Position numbers and translations under genes: made by a program. From DASUFI01 sp036274635 (GTDB taxonomy: Bacteria > Planctomycetota > B15-G4): a DNA stretch of 27,237 nt. This document shows, piece after piece, positions 1-7,228 of the stretch (positions within the stretch are counted from its first letter, which is position 1; each line of letters opens with the position of its first letter). The notes below the pieces were generated by a model. It made no database searches, was not told the origin of the DNA, and saw only the letters and a program-made list of their open reading frames with translations. The stretch spans positions 1 to 27,237 of the forward strand of contig DASUFI010000327.1 in NCBI GenBank assembly GCA_036274635.1, given 5' to 3'.

Positions 1-23
1 GGGCTGAGCTCCGCGCGCCGCGG

Positions 24-29
24 TACCAT
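24..29 (+). promoter_or_regulatory. Probable -10 element (TACCAT) of the first gene
   Basis: TACCAT lies 9 nt before the ATG at 39, followed by CGCGGCGCGA. Almost the same block occurs at 20453 before the paralogous gene. A start point about 7 nt downstream would give a leaderless or nearly leaderless mRNA, and no Shine-Dalgarno sequence is visible. The -35 region would fall at the window edge, so it cannot be judged. Confidence 0.45.
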
Positions 30-38
30 CGCGGCGCG

Positions 39-2033
39 ATGAAGCGCACGACCGTCGCCGCCCTGCTGCTGCCGCTCCTCGCGGCCGGGCTGGCCGCGTG
101 GCTGCTGCTGCGCGGCGGTGAGGAGCGCGCGGCCGAGCAGGTGCTGCGCGCGCGTCCGGCAGACGAGGCCGCAGCGCCCGCCTTCGAGGCCGGCGCGCCC
201 GCTGCGCCGTCCGACGCGTCGCACGCGGTGCCGGCCGTCGAGGCCCAGCCTCTCGCGCCCGTGGTCGCCGTGCCTGACGCACAGGCGAAGCGCACGCTCG
301 AGGGCGTCACGCTGCGCGCCGCCGACCGCACGCCCATCGCGAACATCTCGCTGTGGGTCCCCAGCCAGCCGGCCCGCGTCGTGCACTCGGGCGCCGACGG
401 CTCCTTCTCGCTCGACAACGTGCCGGGCGACCTCGAGCTCTTCGCGGAGTCGGGCTACCGCAAGCCGCCGCTGCACGTGGCGCTGAAGCCGCCCGATGGC
501 GGACCGCTGCTGGGTCTCGAGGTCGTGCTGGACACGGGCTGGGTCCTGCCCGGCGAGGTGCGCGACGCCGCGGGCCACGCGCTGCCCGGCGCGCACGTCG
601 TCGTGGACGACGACCGGCCGTGGGAGACGGAGCTGGCCAGCCAGCGCGCGGTGACGCCGGGCGTGTCGCGCGAGGCGAAGTCCGGCGCGGACGGCAGCTT
701 CCGCGTGCTCGACATCCCCTATGCGCCGGACGCCGCCGGCCAGCCGCTGCGCCTGCACGCCCGCGCCTCCGCGCCTGGCTACGCCACGCAGCTGCTGCCG
801 GTGGACGTGCCGCCCGGCCCGCAGGTCGCGCGGCCGGTGGAGTTCCGCCTCACGCGCGGCGGCGCGGTGGCCGGCCGCATCAGCAGCCCCGACGACGAGC
901 CGGTGCTGTGCGGCAAGGTCGCGCTGGTCTACGTGTCCACGCCGCAGAGCGCGGACTTCGCGCCGCGCGGGCTCACGGCCGAGACCGCCAGCGAGGGCCG
1001 CTACCGCATCGAGGGCGTCCCGCCCGGCCGCTACGTGCTGGCGGCCTGGGGGGGCAGCGCGGGCGCCGGGCCGAGCAACCGCTTCGACGCGCCGCGCTTC
1101 GTGTCCGACGTCACCGTGCGCGAGGGCGACACGACCGTGGTGGACCTCGTGCTCGCCAGCGATCGCGTGCTCGAGGGCCTGGTCGTGGACGCGAGCGGCA
1201 ACCCCGTGGCCGACGCGCAGGTCGAGCTGCGCGAGCACGTGCTGCTGGAGGGGGGCGATGGCTCGTCGGCCCGCTTCATCTTCGGCGAGGGCGCGCTGCG
1301 TGCCGTCGACGAGGACGGCCGGCACGCGACCGAGATCGCGCACAAGCTGGCCGCGGCCACGACGGATGGCAACGGCCGCTTCCGCTTCGAGGCGCTGTGC
1401 GCGGGCAGCAAGCGTCTCATCGCCCGCAAGCCGGGCGACACGGCGCTGGGCTGGGCGCTGCGCGACGTCACGCTGGATCCGCTCGTGCCCTCCGAGCCCG
1501 TGACGCTGGTGCTGCCGCGTGCGCTGCGCCTCGCCGGCCGCGTGCTGGACGAGTCCGGCCTGCCCGTGCCCGGCGCGACGGTGGAGAACTGGAACAGCGC
1601 CTTCCCCTACGAGAACCCGGCGGCGACGACCGACGCCGAGGGCCGCTTCGCGCTGGCCATCGAGGGCGCCGGCTCCATCATGCTGGGCGTCAGCGCCGAG
1701 GGCTTCACGGACACGTCCGAGTCGCTCGAGCTGACGAGCGACCGCGACGACCTGCAGCTGCGCCTGACGCACTCGCCAGCCGTGCGCGGCGTGGTGCTGG
1801 ACGCGGCCACCCTGCAGCCCGTCACCAGCTACGGCCTCACGCTGCTGGGCCCGCACTCCGTGGTGCGGACCAGCGTGCAGGCGGCCGACGGCGCCTTCCG
1901 CCTGGAGTGGGGCGACGAGGGCACGCTGTCGGTCTTCATCACGGCCGAGGGCTACGCCGCGGCCGAACGGCACGAGGTGGACCCCAAGGCCACCGTGGCC
2001 GAGCCGCTGCGCGTGCTGCTGGAGCGCAAGTAG
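39..2033 (+). CDS. Membrane-anchored carboxypeptidase-regulatory-like repeat protein
   Basis: The 664-residue protein starts with a short basic stretch and a hydrophobic helix (about 5-25) without a convincing cleavage site, so it is probably anchored in the membrane by its N-terminus. An Ala/Pro-rich linker (about 30-82) follows. The rest reads as six beta-sandwich repeats of the CarboxypepD_reg/transthyretin-like type at about 85-150, 168-262, 272-375, 381-475, 500-575 and 580-660. Each has the pattern G.V.D..G.P..gA.V followed by T..dG.F.f..v..G.y.l.a...G. No catalytic site is visible; these domains usually act as structural, adhesive or extracytoplasmic modules. A paralogue of the same design lies at 20489-22408. 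The zincin at 2037 begins 3 nt after the stop, so the two are probably cotranscribed. The ATG at 39 fits the anchor helix and the -10 at 24. The precise role is unknown. Confidence 0.85.
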   Translation: MKRTTVAALLLPLLAAGLAAWLLLRGGEERAAEQVLRARPADEAAAPAFEAGAPAAPSDASHAVPAVEAQPLAPVVAVPDAQAKRTLEGVTLRAADRTPIANISLWVPSQPARVVHSGADGSFSLDNVPGDLELFAESGYRKPPLHVALKPPDGGPLLGLEVVLDTGWVLPGEVRDAAGHALPGAHVVVDDDRPWETELASQRAVTPGVSREAKSGADGSFRVLDIPYAPDAAGQPLRLHARASAPGYATQLLPVDVPPGPQVARPVEFRLTRGGAVAGRISSPDDEPVLCGKVALVYVSTPQSADFAPRGLTAETASEGRYRIEGVPPGRYVLAAWGGSAGAGPSNRFDAPRFVSDVTVREGDTTVVDLVLASDRVLEGLVVDASGNPVADAQVELREHVLLEGGDGSSARFIFGEGALRAVDEDGRHATEIAHKLAAATTDGNGRFRFEALCAGSKRLIARKPGDTALGWALRDVTLDPLVPSEPVTLVLPRALRLAGRVLDESGLPVPGATVENWNSAFPYENPAATTDAEGRFALAIEGAGSIMLGVSAEGFTDTSESLELTSDRDDLQLRLTHSPAVRGVVLDAATLQPVTSYGLTLLGPHSVVRTSVQAADGAFRLEWGDEGTLSVFITAEGYAAAERHEVDPKATVAEPLRVLLERK

Positions 2034-2036
2034 GCC

Positions 2037-2417
2037 ATGGTCCGCCTGTCGCACAAGGAGTTCGACCGGGTGCTGCAGGACGCCATCGCGTCGCTGCCGC
2101 CGGCCTTCCGCGAGGTGCTGGACTTCGTGCCCGTGGTCGTGGACCCGTGGCCGTCGGACGAGCAGCTCGAGGCGCCCGACGACGGCTGCGACGACGAGGA
2201 CCTCATGGGCCTGTTCGTGGGGCCGCCCATGTCGGAGTGGAACCGCCCGGACGCGCCGCCCGAGACGGCGGTGATCTACATCTTCCAGGGCCCGCTCGAG
2301 GAGAGCTGCGCCTCCCGCAAGGAGCTGGCCGAGCAGATCCGCGTGACGCTGTTCCACGAGCTGGGGCACTGCCTCGGCTTCGACGAGGACGGGCTGAAGC
2401 GCATCGGGCTGGAGTAG
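2037..2417 (+). CDS. Small zincin-like metallopeptidase family protein
   Basis: The 126-residue protein has a C-terminal HELGH motif (H107, E108, H111) followed by G114 and an acidic cluster at 116-118. This fits the extended HExxHxxGxx(D/E) signature of the minimal zincin family (Pfam Zincin_1, PF06262). A Y-I-F-Q-G-P-L-E strand at about 81-88 precedes the helix, as is usual in that family, and the length matches. No signal peptide is seen, so it is probably cytoplasmic. It starts 3 nt after the previous stop with no good Shine-Dalgarno sequence at normal distance (GGAG at 2021-2024 is 12 nt away), suggesting translational coupling. Members are annotated as metallopeptidases from the motif; substrates are not known. 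Pairing with a membrane beta-sandwich protein is not something I recognise as conserved. Confidence 0.85.
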   Translation: MVRLSHKEFDRVLQDAIASLPPAFREVLDFVPVVVDPWPSDEQLEAPDDGCDDEDLMGLFVGPPMSEWNRPDAPPETAVIYIFQGPLEESCASRKELAEQIRVTLFHELGHCLGFDEDGLKRIGLE

Positions 2418-2438
2418 CCTGGAATCGCGCCGGCTCGC

Positions 2439-2458
2439 CGTCGTCGCGCACGACGACG
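2439..2458 (+). terminator. Hairpin after the zincin gene
   Basis: A perfect 8-bp inverted repeat CGTCGTCG / CGACGACG with a CGCA loop begins 21 nt after the zincin stop. There is no U-tract, so it is only a possible transcription end or RNA-stabilising hairpin. The rest of the gap up to 2672 shows nothing else I can support. Confidence 0.35.
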
Positions 2459-2672
2459 TGGGACCGCGACGGTCCGCGACCGGCATCGGACGTTTGTGCC
2501 ACGCATGCTCGATTCCGGCGTCTGTCCGCGACGAGCCGTGACCGATCGCGATGGGGCGTGCGCGCAGGACGAGGCTGCGCGTCCAGCGGCCCCGGAGCGC
2601 GGCATGAGCTTTGCTCGCGCGGCGCCGCCGAGTCCTCTTCCTTTTCCCTCCTCCTGCCTGGAACACACTCCC

Positions 2673-3269
2673 ATGTCCTTTTCACCCCTTGCACCTGTCG
2701 CGGGCTTGCTGTCCCGCGCATGCGTCGCTCTGACCGTCGTCGCCTCGCTCGCTGCAGCCCAGACGGTCACCGTCCACGGCGATCTCGAGAACGTCGGCGG
2801 CCAGTTCGTCTTCTCCTGCACGCCGCTGACGCTGGTGAGCGGCGGGCCGGACCTGCAGCCCTTCCTCGGGATGAATGTGGTGGCGACCGGCACCGTGGTC
2901 GGCACCGACACCTTCTCGGTCCAGACCATCGCGGCCGATCCGAACGAGTTCGAGATCAGCAACGACGTCAGCGTCGGCGGCACGATCGACTTCGAGGTCT
3001 CCGGTCAGCCGGGCACCCAGGTCCAGATCTGGATCGCGCTCGCCGACGACTTCAACGTGGTGAAGAAGCAGGGCCTGTTCCTCGACACGTCCAGCCTGTT
3101 CCTGCTCGCCCAGGGGGTCATCACGGGCGGCGGCGACTTCGAGATCACGTTCAACGTGCCCAACGATCCCACGCTCGCGGGGGTGGAGATCTTCGCTCAG
3201 GCGGTCTTCCTCGAGCCGGGTGGCGGCTTCACGCTCGGCAATGCCGACTGCGTGACGATCACGCCCTGA
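2673..3269 (+). CDS. Small secreted protein, function unknown
   Basis: Starting at the ATG at 2673, the protein has 198 residues and a clear Sec signal peptide: hydrophobic core at about 8-27 and an A-A-A-Q cleavage site near 29. In-frame ATGs at 2496 and 2604 would bury that signal, so 2673 is preferred, although no strong Shine-Dalgarno sequence precedes it. The mature protein is rich in beta strands, Thr, Val and Asp, with no recognised catalytic motif. Its last 47 residues contain a block resembling the C-terminal end of the secreted protein at 8233-9642: G..F.....P.DP.L.G..I..QA.F, then a short turn, T.G and a final hydrophobic strand. I infer a shared secretion-associated or structural module. 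A strong hairpin follows at 3286. Confidence 0.7.
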   Translation: MSFSPLAPVAGLLSRACVALTVVASLAAAQTVTVHGDLENVGGQFVFSCTPLTLVSGGPDLQPFLGMNVVATGTVVGTDTFSVQTIAADPNEFEISNDVSVGGTIDFEVSGQPGTQVQIWIALADDFNVVKKQGLFLDTSSLFLLAQGVITGGGDFEITFNVPNDPTLAGVEIFAQAVFLEPGGGFTLGNADCVTITP

Positions 3270-3285
3270 GGACCTGAGTTCGCCT

Positions 3286-3321
3286 GCCGGGCCCGGCTCA
3301 TCGCGGTGAGCCGGGCCCGGC
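3286..3321 (+). terminator. Perfect 15-bp stem-loop, probable terminator
   Basis: The arms GCCGGGCCCGGCTCA and TGAGCCGGGCCCGGC are exact reverse complements separated by a 6-nt loop (TCGCGG). The structure begins 16 nt after the stop at 3269. Downstream is CTCGCTTTCC, a weak T-rich patch rather than a full U-tract. It is the strongest hairpin seen in this window and probably ends the transcript of the small secreted protein. Confidence 0.7.
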
Positions 3322-3629
3322 TCGCTTTCCGGGGGCGGGCGCGATCCGCTGACCGTGCAGGTGGTGGCGCCGGCTATGCCACCGCGAGCCTTCCCGGCGT
3401 GGTGCCGGGGTCCGCCGCCGCCTCGCCGCCGCGGGTGCTGCTGGCGCACGAGTGACGCGTCGGGGCGCGGCGTCCGGGTCGTCGTCAGCCGTGTCGCGGC
3501 CGACGTGCTGCCCGTCATCTGCGGCGAATCGGCGACCGCCGAGGTGTCGCCGCGGTGCGAAGGCCCCGAACCGGCCGCGCAGCCCGACGAGAGCCTCGCG
3601 AACACATGCGGCGCGCCGCCGCCCGCACC

Positions 3630-3657
3630 TTGACGGCCGGGTGCATCGGGGCAGGAT
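3630..3657 (+). promoter_or_regulatory. Probable sigma70-type promoter of the FG-GAP gene
   Basis: TTGACG (3630-3635) and CAGGAT (3652-3657) are separated by 16 nt. The predicted start near 3664 gives a leader of about 43 nt containing AAGGAG at 3696-3701, five nt before the ATG at 3707. Confidence 0.5.
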
Positions 3658-3706
3658 GGACGGCGGGCCGGTGGAGCGGGCCGGTCCGTCCCAGCAAGGA
3701 GCTGCC

Positions 3707-4957
3707 ATGCGCGTCTCGATCATCCTGCGCCGTGCCGTCGCCTTCGCGCTCTTCGCCGCGCCACTCGCGGCTCAGACCTATCCGCCCCTTCAGTGGCCGC
3801 TCGGCGCCGGGCCGCCGCGCGGGCTCGCCGTGGACCAGCCCACCGACGGCACGCTGTTCAAGGAGGTGGACCAGCTGGGCCACCAGGACGACTTCTGGCA
3901 GAACTCGCTCGTCGGCGACGCGGACCACGACGGCCGGGCGGAGATCGTGCTGCGCGTCGTGCCCGTGGGCGGCGGCACGAACAGCATCGTCTTCTACGAG
4001 GACGACGGCACCGGACAATACAACCAGGTGCACGCCTTCACGCTCGCGGACGGCGGGCTGCTGGCCATGGGCGACATCGACAAGGACGGCCTCACGGACC
4101 TGTTCTTCGAGCGCGCGCTGGGCTTCTGCAACCACCAGTTCGTGTGGATGGAGGCCAGCTCGCCGTCCGGCTTCCCCGACCACGAGGTGTGGACGTCCAA
4201 GAAGGAAGGCAACAGCGTGGACTTCCGCGGCGCCATCGCCGACGTCGACGGCGACGGCCGGCTCGAGCTCATCACCGCCGACGACAACTTCTCGTGCCTG
4301 CCCACCACGCTCAAGATCTACGAGACGACGCATGCCAACACGCTCGCGCTCATCTACGACCAGGCCACGGGAGGCGACCTCGGGAACCCGGTGATCGCCG
4401 ACTTCGATCAGGACGGCAAGCAGGAGATCGCGGTGGCGGAGTTCTCGACGCAGACGATCCTGCTGTTCGAGACGACCGGCAACGACGCCTTCGCGCTCAC
4501 GTCCATGACCAGCCAGCCGATGTTCAACGCCTACGAGCTCTCGGTCATCGGGCGCCTCTCGCCCGACGGGCGGCCCATGCTCTTCCTCGCCGGCCAGCAG
4601 GACAGCCTGGACTACCGCGTGCGGGTCTACGAGTCGCTGACGCCCGGCACGCTCAGCCTCGTCAACCAGGTGCAGGTGCCCAACAACTGCGGCGCCTCCA
4701 TCCCGCAGATCTGGGCCTCGGACGTCGTGGGCACGCGCGTGCCCGAGATCATGCTCGACCGGCTGTGCGATCCGGTGCCGATCTACCAAGTGGGCCTGAA
4801 CGGGGCCCTGCAGCTCTACGACGCGCCGATCATCGCGGAGAGCCTCGAGATCTGCGCCGCGCCGCGCAGCGCGACGCACTCGGGCGCGATCGCGGTGGGC
4901 ACCTTCCAGACCGCCGGCAACCCGCAGGGCAGCACGCTCGTGCTCGAGCAGCCGTAG
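3707..4957 (+). CDS. Secreted FG-GAP/VCBS repeat protein
   Basis: The 416-residue protein has a Sec signal peptide (hydrophobic core about 10-22, cleavage near A-A-Q at 21-23). AAGGAG at 3696-3701 fixes the start at ATG 3707. Four calcium-loop motifs of the FG-GAP/VCBS type are visible: DADHDGRAE (71-79), DIDKDGLTD (123-131), DVDGDGRLE (179-187) and DFDQDGKQE (232-240). They are spaced about 50-55 residues apart, as expected for blades of an integrin-alpha-like beta-propeller. The C-terminal third continues with strand-rich sequence lacking clear loops, probably degenerate blades. Such proteins are exported and usually bind calcium and ligands or surfaces; the ligand here cannot be told. The protease at 4965 follows with its Shine-Dalgarno overlapping this stop codon, so the two are very likely coexpressed. 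Confidence 0.88.
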   Translation: MRVSIILRRAVAFALFAAPLAAQTYPPLQWPLGAGPPRGLAVDQPTDGTLFKEVDQLGHQDDFWQNSLVGDADHDGRAEIVLRVVPVGGGTNSIVFYEDDGTGQYNQVHAFTLADGGLLAMGDIDKDGLTDLFFERALGFCNHQFVWMEASSPSGFPDHEVWTSKKEGNSVDFRGAIADVDGDGRLELITADDNFSCLPTTLKIYETTHANTLALIYDQATGGDLGNPVIADFDQDGKQEIAVAEFSTQTILLFETTGNDAFALTSMTSQPMFNAYELSVIGRLSPDGRPMLFLAGQQDSLDYRVRVYESLTPGTLSLVNQVQVPNNCGASIPQIWASDVVGTRVPEIMLDRLCDPVPIYQVGLNGALQLYDAPIIAESLEICAAPRSATHSGAIAVGTFQTAGNPQGSTLVLEQP

Positions 4958-4964
4958 GAGCTCC

Positions 4965-5795
4965 TTGAAGCCGTCCGTCGCGCCGGCGAGCGTGCGCCTG
5001 TTCCTGCTGCTCGCCGCGCTGGCCTGTCCGGGCTGCGCGCTGCTCGGGCCGGACTGGCAGGAGGCGGCGCCCGCGACCATCGCCTCGTCCTTCGCGCCCT
5101 TCCGCGAGCAGCGGATCGGGGGCGAGGACGCGGAGGCCTTCATGCGCCGGCGCACGGCCACGCTGCTGGGCGGCGTGGAGACGCTGCACGTCCTGGCCGA
5201 GGGCGGGCGCATCACCTCCAGCACCGTGTTCGAGACCGACGATCCCGTCTCGCTCTCCACGCTGACGCGCACCGGCGTGCAGGGCGCGGCCGCGGCGATC
5301 AGCGCGGACGGCTACTACCTCACCGCGGCGCACGACCTCTCGCTGGGCCCGGTGCACCTGGTCATCGAGGCGGGCGGCGAGGTGCACAGCGCGCCGGCGC
5401 GCGTGGTGTGGACGGATGCCGACGTCGACGTCGCGCTGCTGCACGCGAAGCTGCAACCCGAGACCTTCTTCGCGCTCGTCCCGGACCGCGAGCTCGAGGA
5501 GGGCGAGGTCGTCCTCTCCTTCAGCCACATGCTCGGCGCGGCGGCGGGCCAGCTGCAGGAGGACGTGGACCTGCCCGACGAGGGCGACTACGTGGCGCTC
5601 ACGCTGCCGCACAGCACGCCGCTGCGGCGCGGCTTCTCCGGCGCGCCCGCCATCACGCTCGACGGCGAGCTGCTGGGCGTCGACACGAGCACGGGCTGGG
5701 CGACGATCTTCACGCGGCGCAGCTGGATGGCCCGCGTGCGGCCCGCGCGGCTGCGGGAGCTGATCGAGGACGACCGGCGGAGACAGGCTCGCTGA
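4965..5795 (+). CDS. Exported trypsin-like serine protease, probable lipoprotein
   Basis: The 276-residue protein shows a complete trypsin-fold catalytic triad in the usual order: H123 in Y-L-T-A-A-H, D155 in D-V-D-V-A-L-L and S225 in G-F-S-G-A-P (GxSG). The start is TTG at 4965. AGGAG at 4956-4960 overlaps the stop codon of the preceding gene and sits 4 nt upstream, and only this start gives the N-terminal export signal (about 10-24). C21 and C24 end the hydrophobic core; either could be a lipid-modified cysteine, although neither makes a textbook lipobox. No PDZ domain follows, unlike HtrA/DegP. Coupling with the FG-GAP protein suggests a joint extracytoplasmic role, for example processing or turnover; that is inference. 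Confidence 0.85.
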   Translation: MKPSVAPASVRLFLLLAALACPGCALLGPDWQEAAPATIASSFAPFREQRIGGEDAEAFMRRRTATLLGGVETLHVLAEGGRITSSTVFETDDPVSLSTLTRTGVQGAAAAISADGYYLTAAHDLSLGPVHLVIEAGGEVHSAPARVVWTDADVDVALLHAKLQPETFFALVPDRELEEGEVVLSFSHMLGAAAGQLQEDVDLPDEGDYVALTLPHSTPLRRGFSGAPAITLDGELLGVDTSTGWATIFTRRSWMARVRPARLRELIEDDRRRQAR

Positions 5796-5880
5796 CACAG
5801 ACGGAGGGGATAGGGCTCACGATCTGCGATGCGTGAAGGCGAGGGGGGCAGCCCGGTTTCCCGCCGATCCGGGCCATGTT

Positions 5881-5909
5881 TTGCATTTCGCGAAACACGA
5901 AACTACACT
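5881..5909 (+). promoter_or_regulatory. Leaderless promoter with operator-like palindrome in its spacer
   Basis: TTGCAT (5881-5886) and TACACT (5904-5909) are spaced by exactly 17 nt. The -10 ends 6 nt before the ATG at 5916, so transcription should begin at or next to the start codon, and there is no Shine-Dalgarno sequence. The spacer contains the 10-bp palindrome TTTCGCGAAA (5886-5895), overlapping a tandem CGAAAC repeat (5891-5896 and 5898-5903). A protein bound here would block RNA polymerase, which fits autoregulation by the winged-helix protein encoded next. Confidence 0.65.
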
Positions 5910-5915
5910 GGCCGC

Positions 5916-6413
5916 ATGGCCTTGCGACCTCAGGACTTGCTGGTCTCGATCGAGCTGGCTCTCAGCCCGAAGGCAACCTATCCCCGACTCGCCCACGCGC
6001 TCGACATGAGTCTGTCGGAGGTGCACGGCGCGGTGCGAAGGGCGACTGCAGCTGGTCTGCTCACCGACGACCGGCAAGCGAACGCAACCGCGCTCGTGGA
6101 GTTCATCGTGCACGGCGTCAAGTACGTGTGGGCTGCGAAGCGAGGCGGCCTGACGCGAGGCGTCCCCACGGCCCATGGCGCGCCACCCCTCGACGGCGAG
6201 CTGGTCGTTGAGGAACCGGTGCCGGTTTGGCCCGATCCCCACGGTTCCGTCCGCGGCGAGTCCTTCGAACCCCTGTACCCGTCGGTGCCCAAAGCAGCCA
6301 AGGGCAATCCCAGGCTGCACGAAGTGTTGAGCCTCGTCGATGCGATCCGCGGCGGACGCGCGCGGGAGCGAAAGCTCGCTGAGAAGCACCTCAGGCGCAT
6401 CCTTGCGGCGTGA
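5916..6413 (+). CDS. Winged-helix DNA-binding protein, putative antitoxin/regulator
   Basis: The 165-residue protein has an N-terminal helix-turn-helix at about 4-50, with a recognition-helix-like segment M-S-L-S-E-V-H-G-A-V-R-R and a wing. A middle segment (about 59-96) contains K-Y-V-W-A-A-K-R-G-G-L-T-R-G, then P-T-A-H-G-A-P-P-L, a block I recall from MarR-like annotated proteins next to nucleotidyltransferases. A charged helical tail follows (about 133-163). ATG 5916 is chosen because it coincides with the promoter-predicted transcript start; the frame is open from 5829, but that part overlaps the promoter. The stop overlaps the next start (GTGA, 6410-6413). Codon use is less GC-saturated than in neighbours (TTG, CGA, CCT, GCA, TAT), suggesting transfer. 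By analogy with AbiEi-AbiEii pairs, this would be the repressor and antitoxin; not shown by sequence alone. Confidence 0.75.
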   Translation: MALRPQDLLVSIELALSPKATYPRLAHALDMSLSEVHGAVRRATAAGLLTDDRQANATALVEFIVHGVKYVWAAKRGGLTRGVPTAHGAPPLDGELVVEEPVPVWPDPHGSVRGESFEPLYPSVPKAAKGNPRLHEVLSLVDAIRGGRARERKLAEKHLRRILAA

Positions 6414-7123
6414 ATCAGGGGCTGGATGCCATTCGCCGCGTCGCCGAGAGGCTCGGTCCCATCGCGGACCGCGTGGTCTTCCTCGGCGGAGCGACCGTTC
6501 CGTTGCTCGTGACCGACCCTGCCGCCGCGGAGCCGCGGCCGACGAAGGACGTCGATGTAGCCATTGATGTGAAGTCGCGCGCGGCGTACTCGGGCAGGTT
6601 GCGTAGCGAGCTCCATGCGCGTGGGTTCGTCGAGGACACGAGCGAAGGGGCGCCCATCGGCAGGTGGATCGTCGACGACTTGCGTGTCGACATCATGCCC
6701 GCCGACGGCAGCGTCCTTGGCTTCTCGAACCGCTGGTACGGTCCGGCACTGGCCACGAAGGTGTCCCACGTGCTTCCGGGCGGATCGCGAGTGTGGGTGG
6801 CCTCCGGGCCGTGCTTCCTCGCGACGAAGCTCGATGCCTTCGCCGACCGCGGCGAGGGAGACTTCAGCGCCAGCCATGACCTCGAGGATTTCATCGCTGT
6901 CGTTGACGGCAGACCAGCGATCGAGACCGAGCTTCGCGATGCCGACCCGCAGGTGCGCGACCACCTGCGACGCGAAGTGGGGCGATTGCTCGACTCGGCT
7001 GCATTCGTCGCCGCCCTCGCGGGACTCTTGCCGCCAGACACGGGCAGTCAGGCGAGATTGCCGGCACTGCGCGCGCGGCTCCTGCGGATGGCGGGTCGCC
7101 TCCCGGACGTGTCAGCGCACTGA
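6410..7123 (+). CDS. AbiEii-like nucleotidyltransferase, putative toxin
   Basis: The 237-residue protein carries the nucleotidyltransferase-fold signature: a G26-G27 turn after a hydrophobic strand, then T45-K46-D47-V48-D49 and a third acidic residue D94 in L-R-V-D-I. All three metal-binding carboxylates are present, so it should be active. Downstream, F-L-A-T-K140-L-D-A-F-A-D-R and H156-D157-L-E-D160 match the Lys and Asp motifs of AbiEii/DUF6036-type enzymes, which transfer nucleotides to tRNA or other targets. The GTG start lies in a GTGA overlap with the upstream stop, implying tight translational coupling in the antitoxin-first order usual for toxin-antitoxin pairs. No signal or membrane segment is seen; it should be cytoplasmic. 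Substrate and toxicity are unknown. A housekeeping nucleotidyltransferase role is less likely given the partner and the promoter design. Confidence 0.8.
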   Translation: MNQGLDAIRRVAERLGPIADRVVFLGGATVPLLVTDPAAAEPRPTKDVDVAIDVKSRAAYSGRLRSELHARGFVEDTSEGAPIGRWIVDDLRVDIMPADGSVLGFSNRWYGPALATKVSHVLPGGSRVWVASGPCFLATKLDAFADRGEGDFSASHDLEDFIAVVDGRPAIETELRDADPQVRDHLRREVGRLLDSAAFVAALAGLLPPDTGSQARLPALRARLLRMAGRLPDVSAH

Positions 7124-7133
7124 TCGGCCGACG

Positions 7134-7162
7134 TTGCCGTCCGGAGCGGAGACGAGTAGTTT
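7134..7162 (+). promoter_or_regulatory. Probable promoter of the pirin gene
   Basis: TTGCCG (7134-7139) and TAGTTT (7157-7162) are spaced by 17 nt, and CGCCGCC follows the -10, matching the TAGNCTCGC style seen elsewhere in the window. The leader would be about 60 nt and carries AGGAG at 7217-7221. Confidence 0.5.
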
Positions 7163-7228
7163 CGCCGCCAGATCCGGCGTGCGCCGGGCGCGCTATCTGT
7201 CGGCGCCACAACCAGCAGGAGTCTCCCC

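Larger units (their letters stand above)
3270..3706. other. 437-bp intergenic region
   Basis: Apart from the hairpin at 3286-3321 and the promoter at 3630-3657, I see no gene or repeat here. The reading frame of the FG-GAP gene is open upstream from 3452, but that stretch reads as arginine-rich low-complexity sequence and would hide the signal peptide, so I treat it as non-coding. Confidence 0.6.

Noticed and set aside
353..3277. A 974-codon open frame across the first three genes
   Set aside because: It is Arg/Ala/Gly-rich with no domain, lies in a shifted frame over supported genes, and is expected by chance at this GC content.
3515..5272. A 585-codon reverse-strand frame over the FG-GAP gene
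   Set aside because: Mirror of the DxDxDG coding pattern; no recognisable motif.
5829..5915. N-terminal extension of the winged-helix protein from ATG 5829
   Set aside because: It would cover the promoter and operator and adds a Gly/Arg-rich segment outside the domain; ATG 5916 fits the predicted transcript start.
7048..7223. Attachment-site duplications bounding the foreign-looking pair
   Set aside because: I compared the flanks near 5800-5880 and 7124-7228 and found no direct repeat longer than chance.
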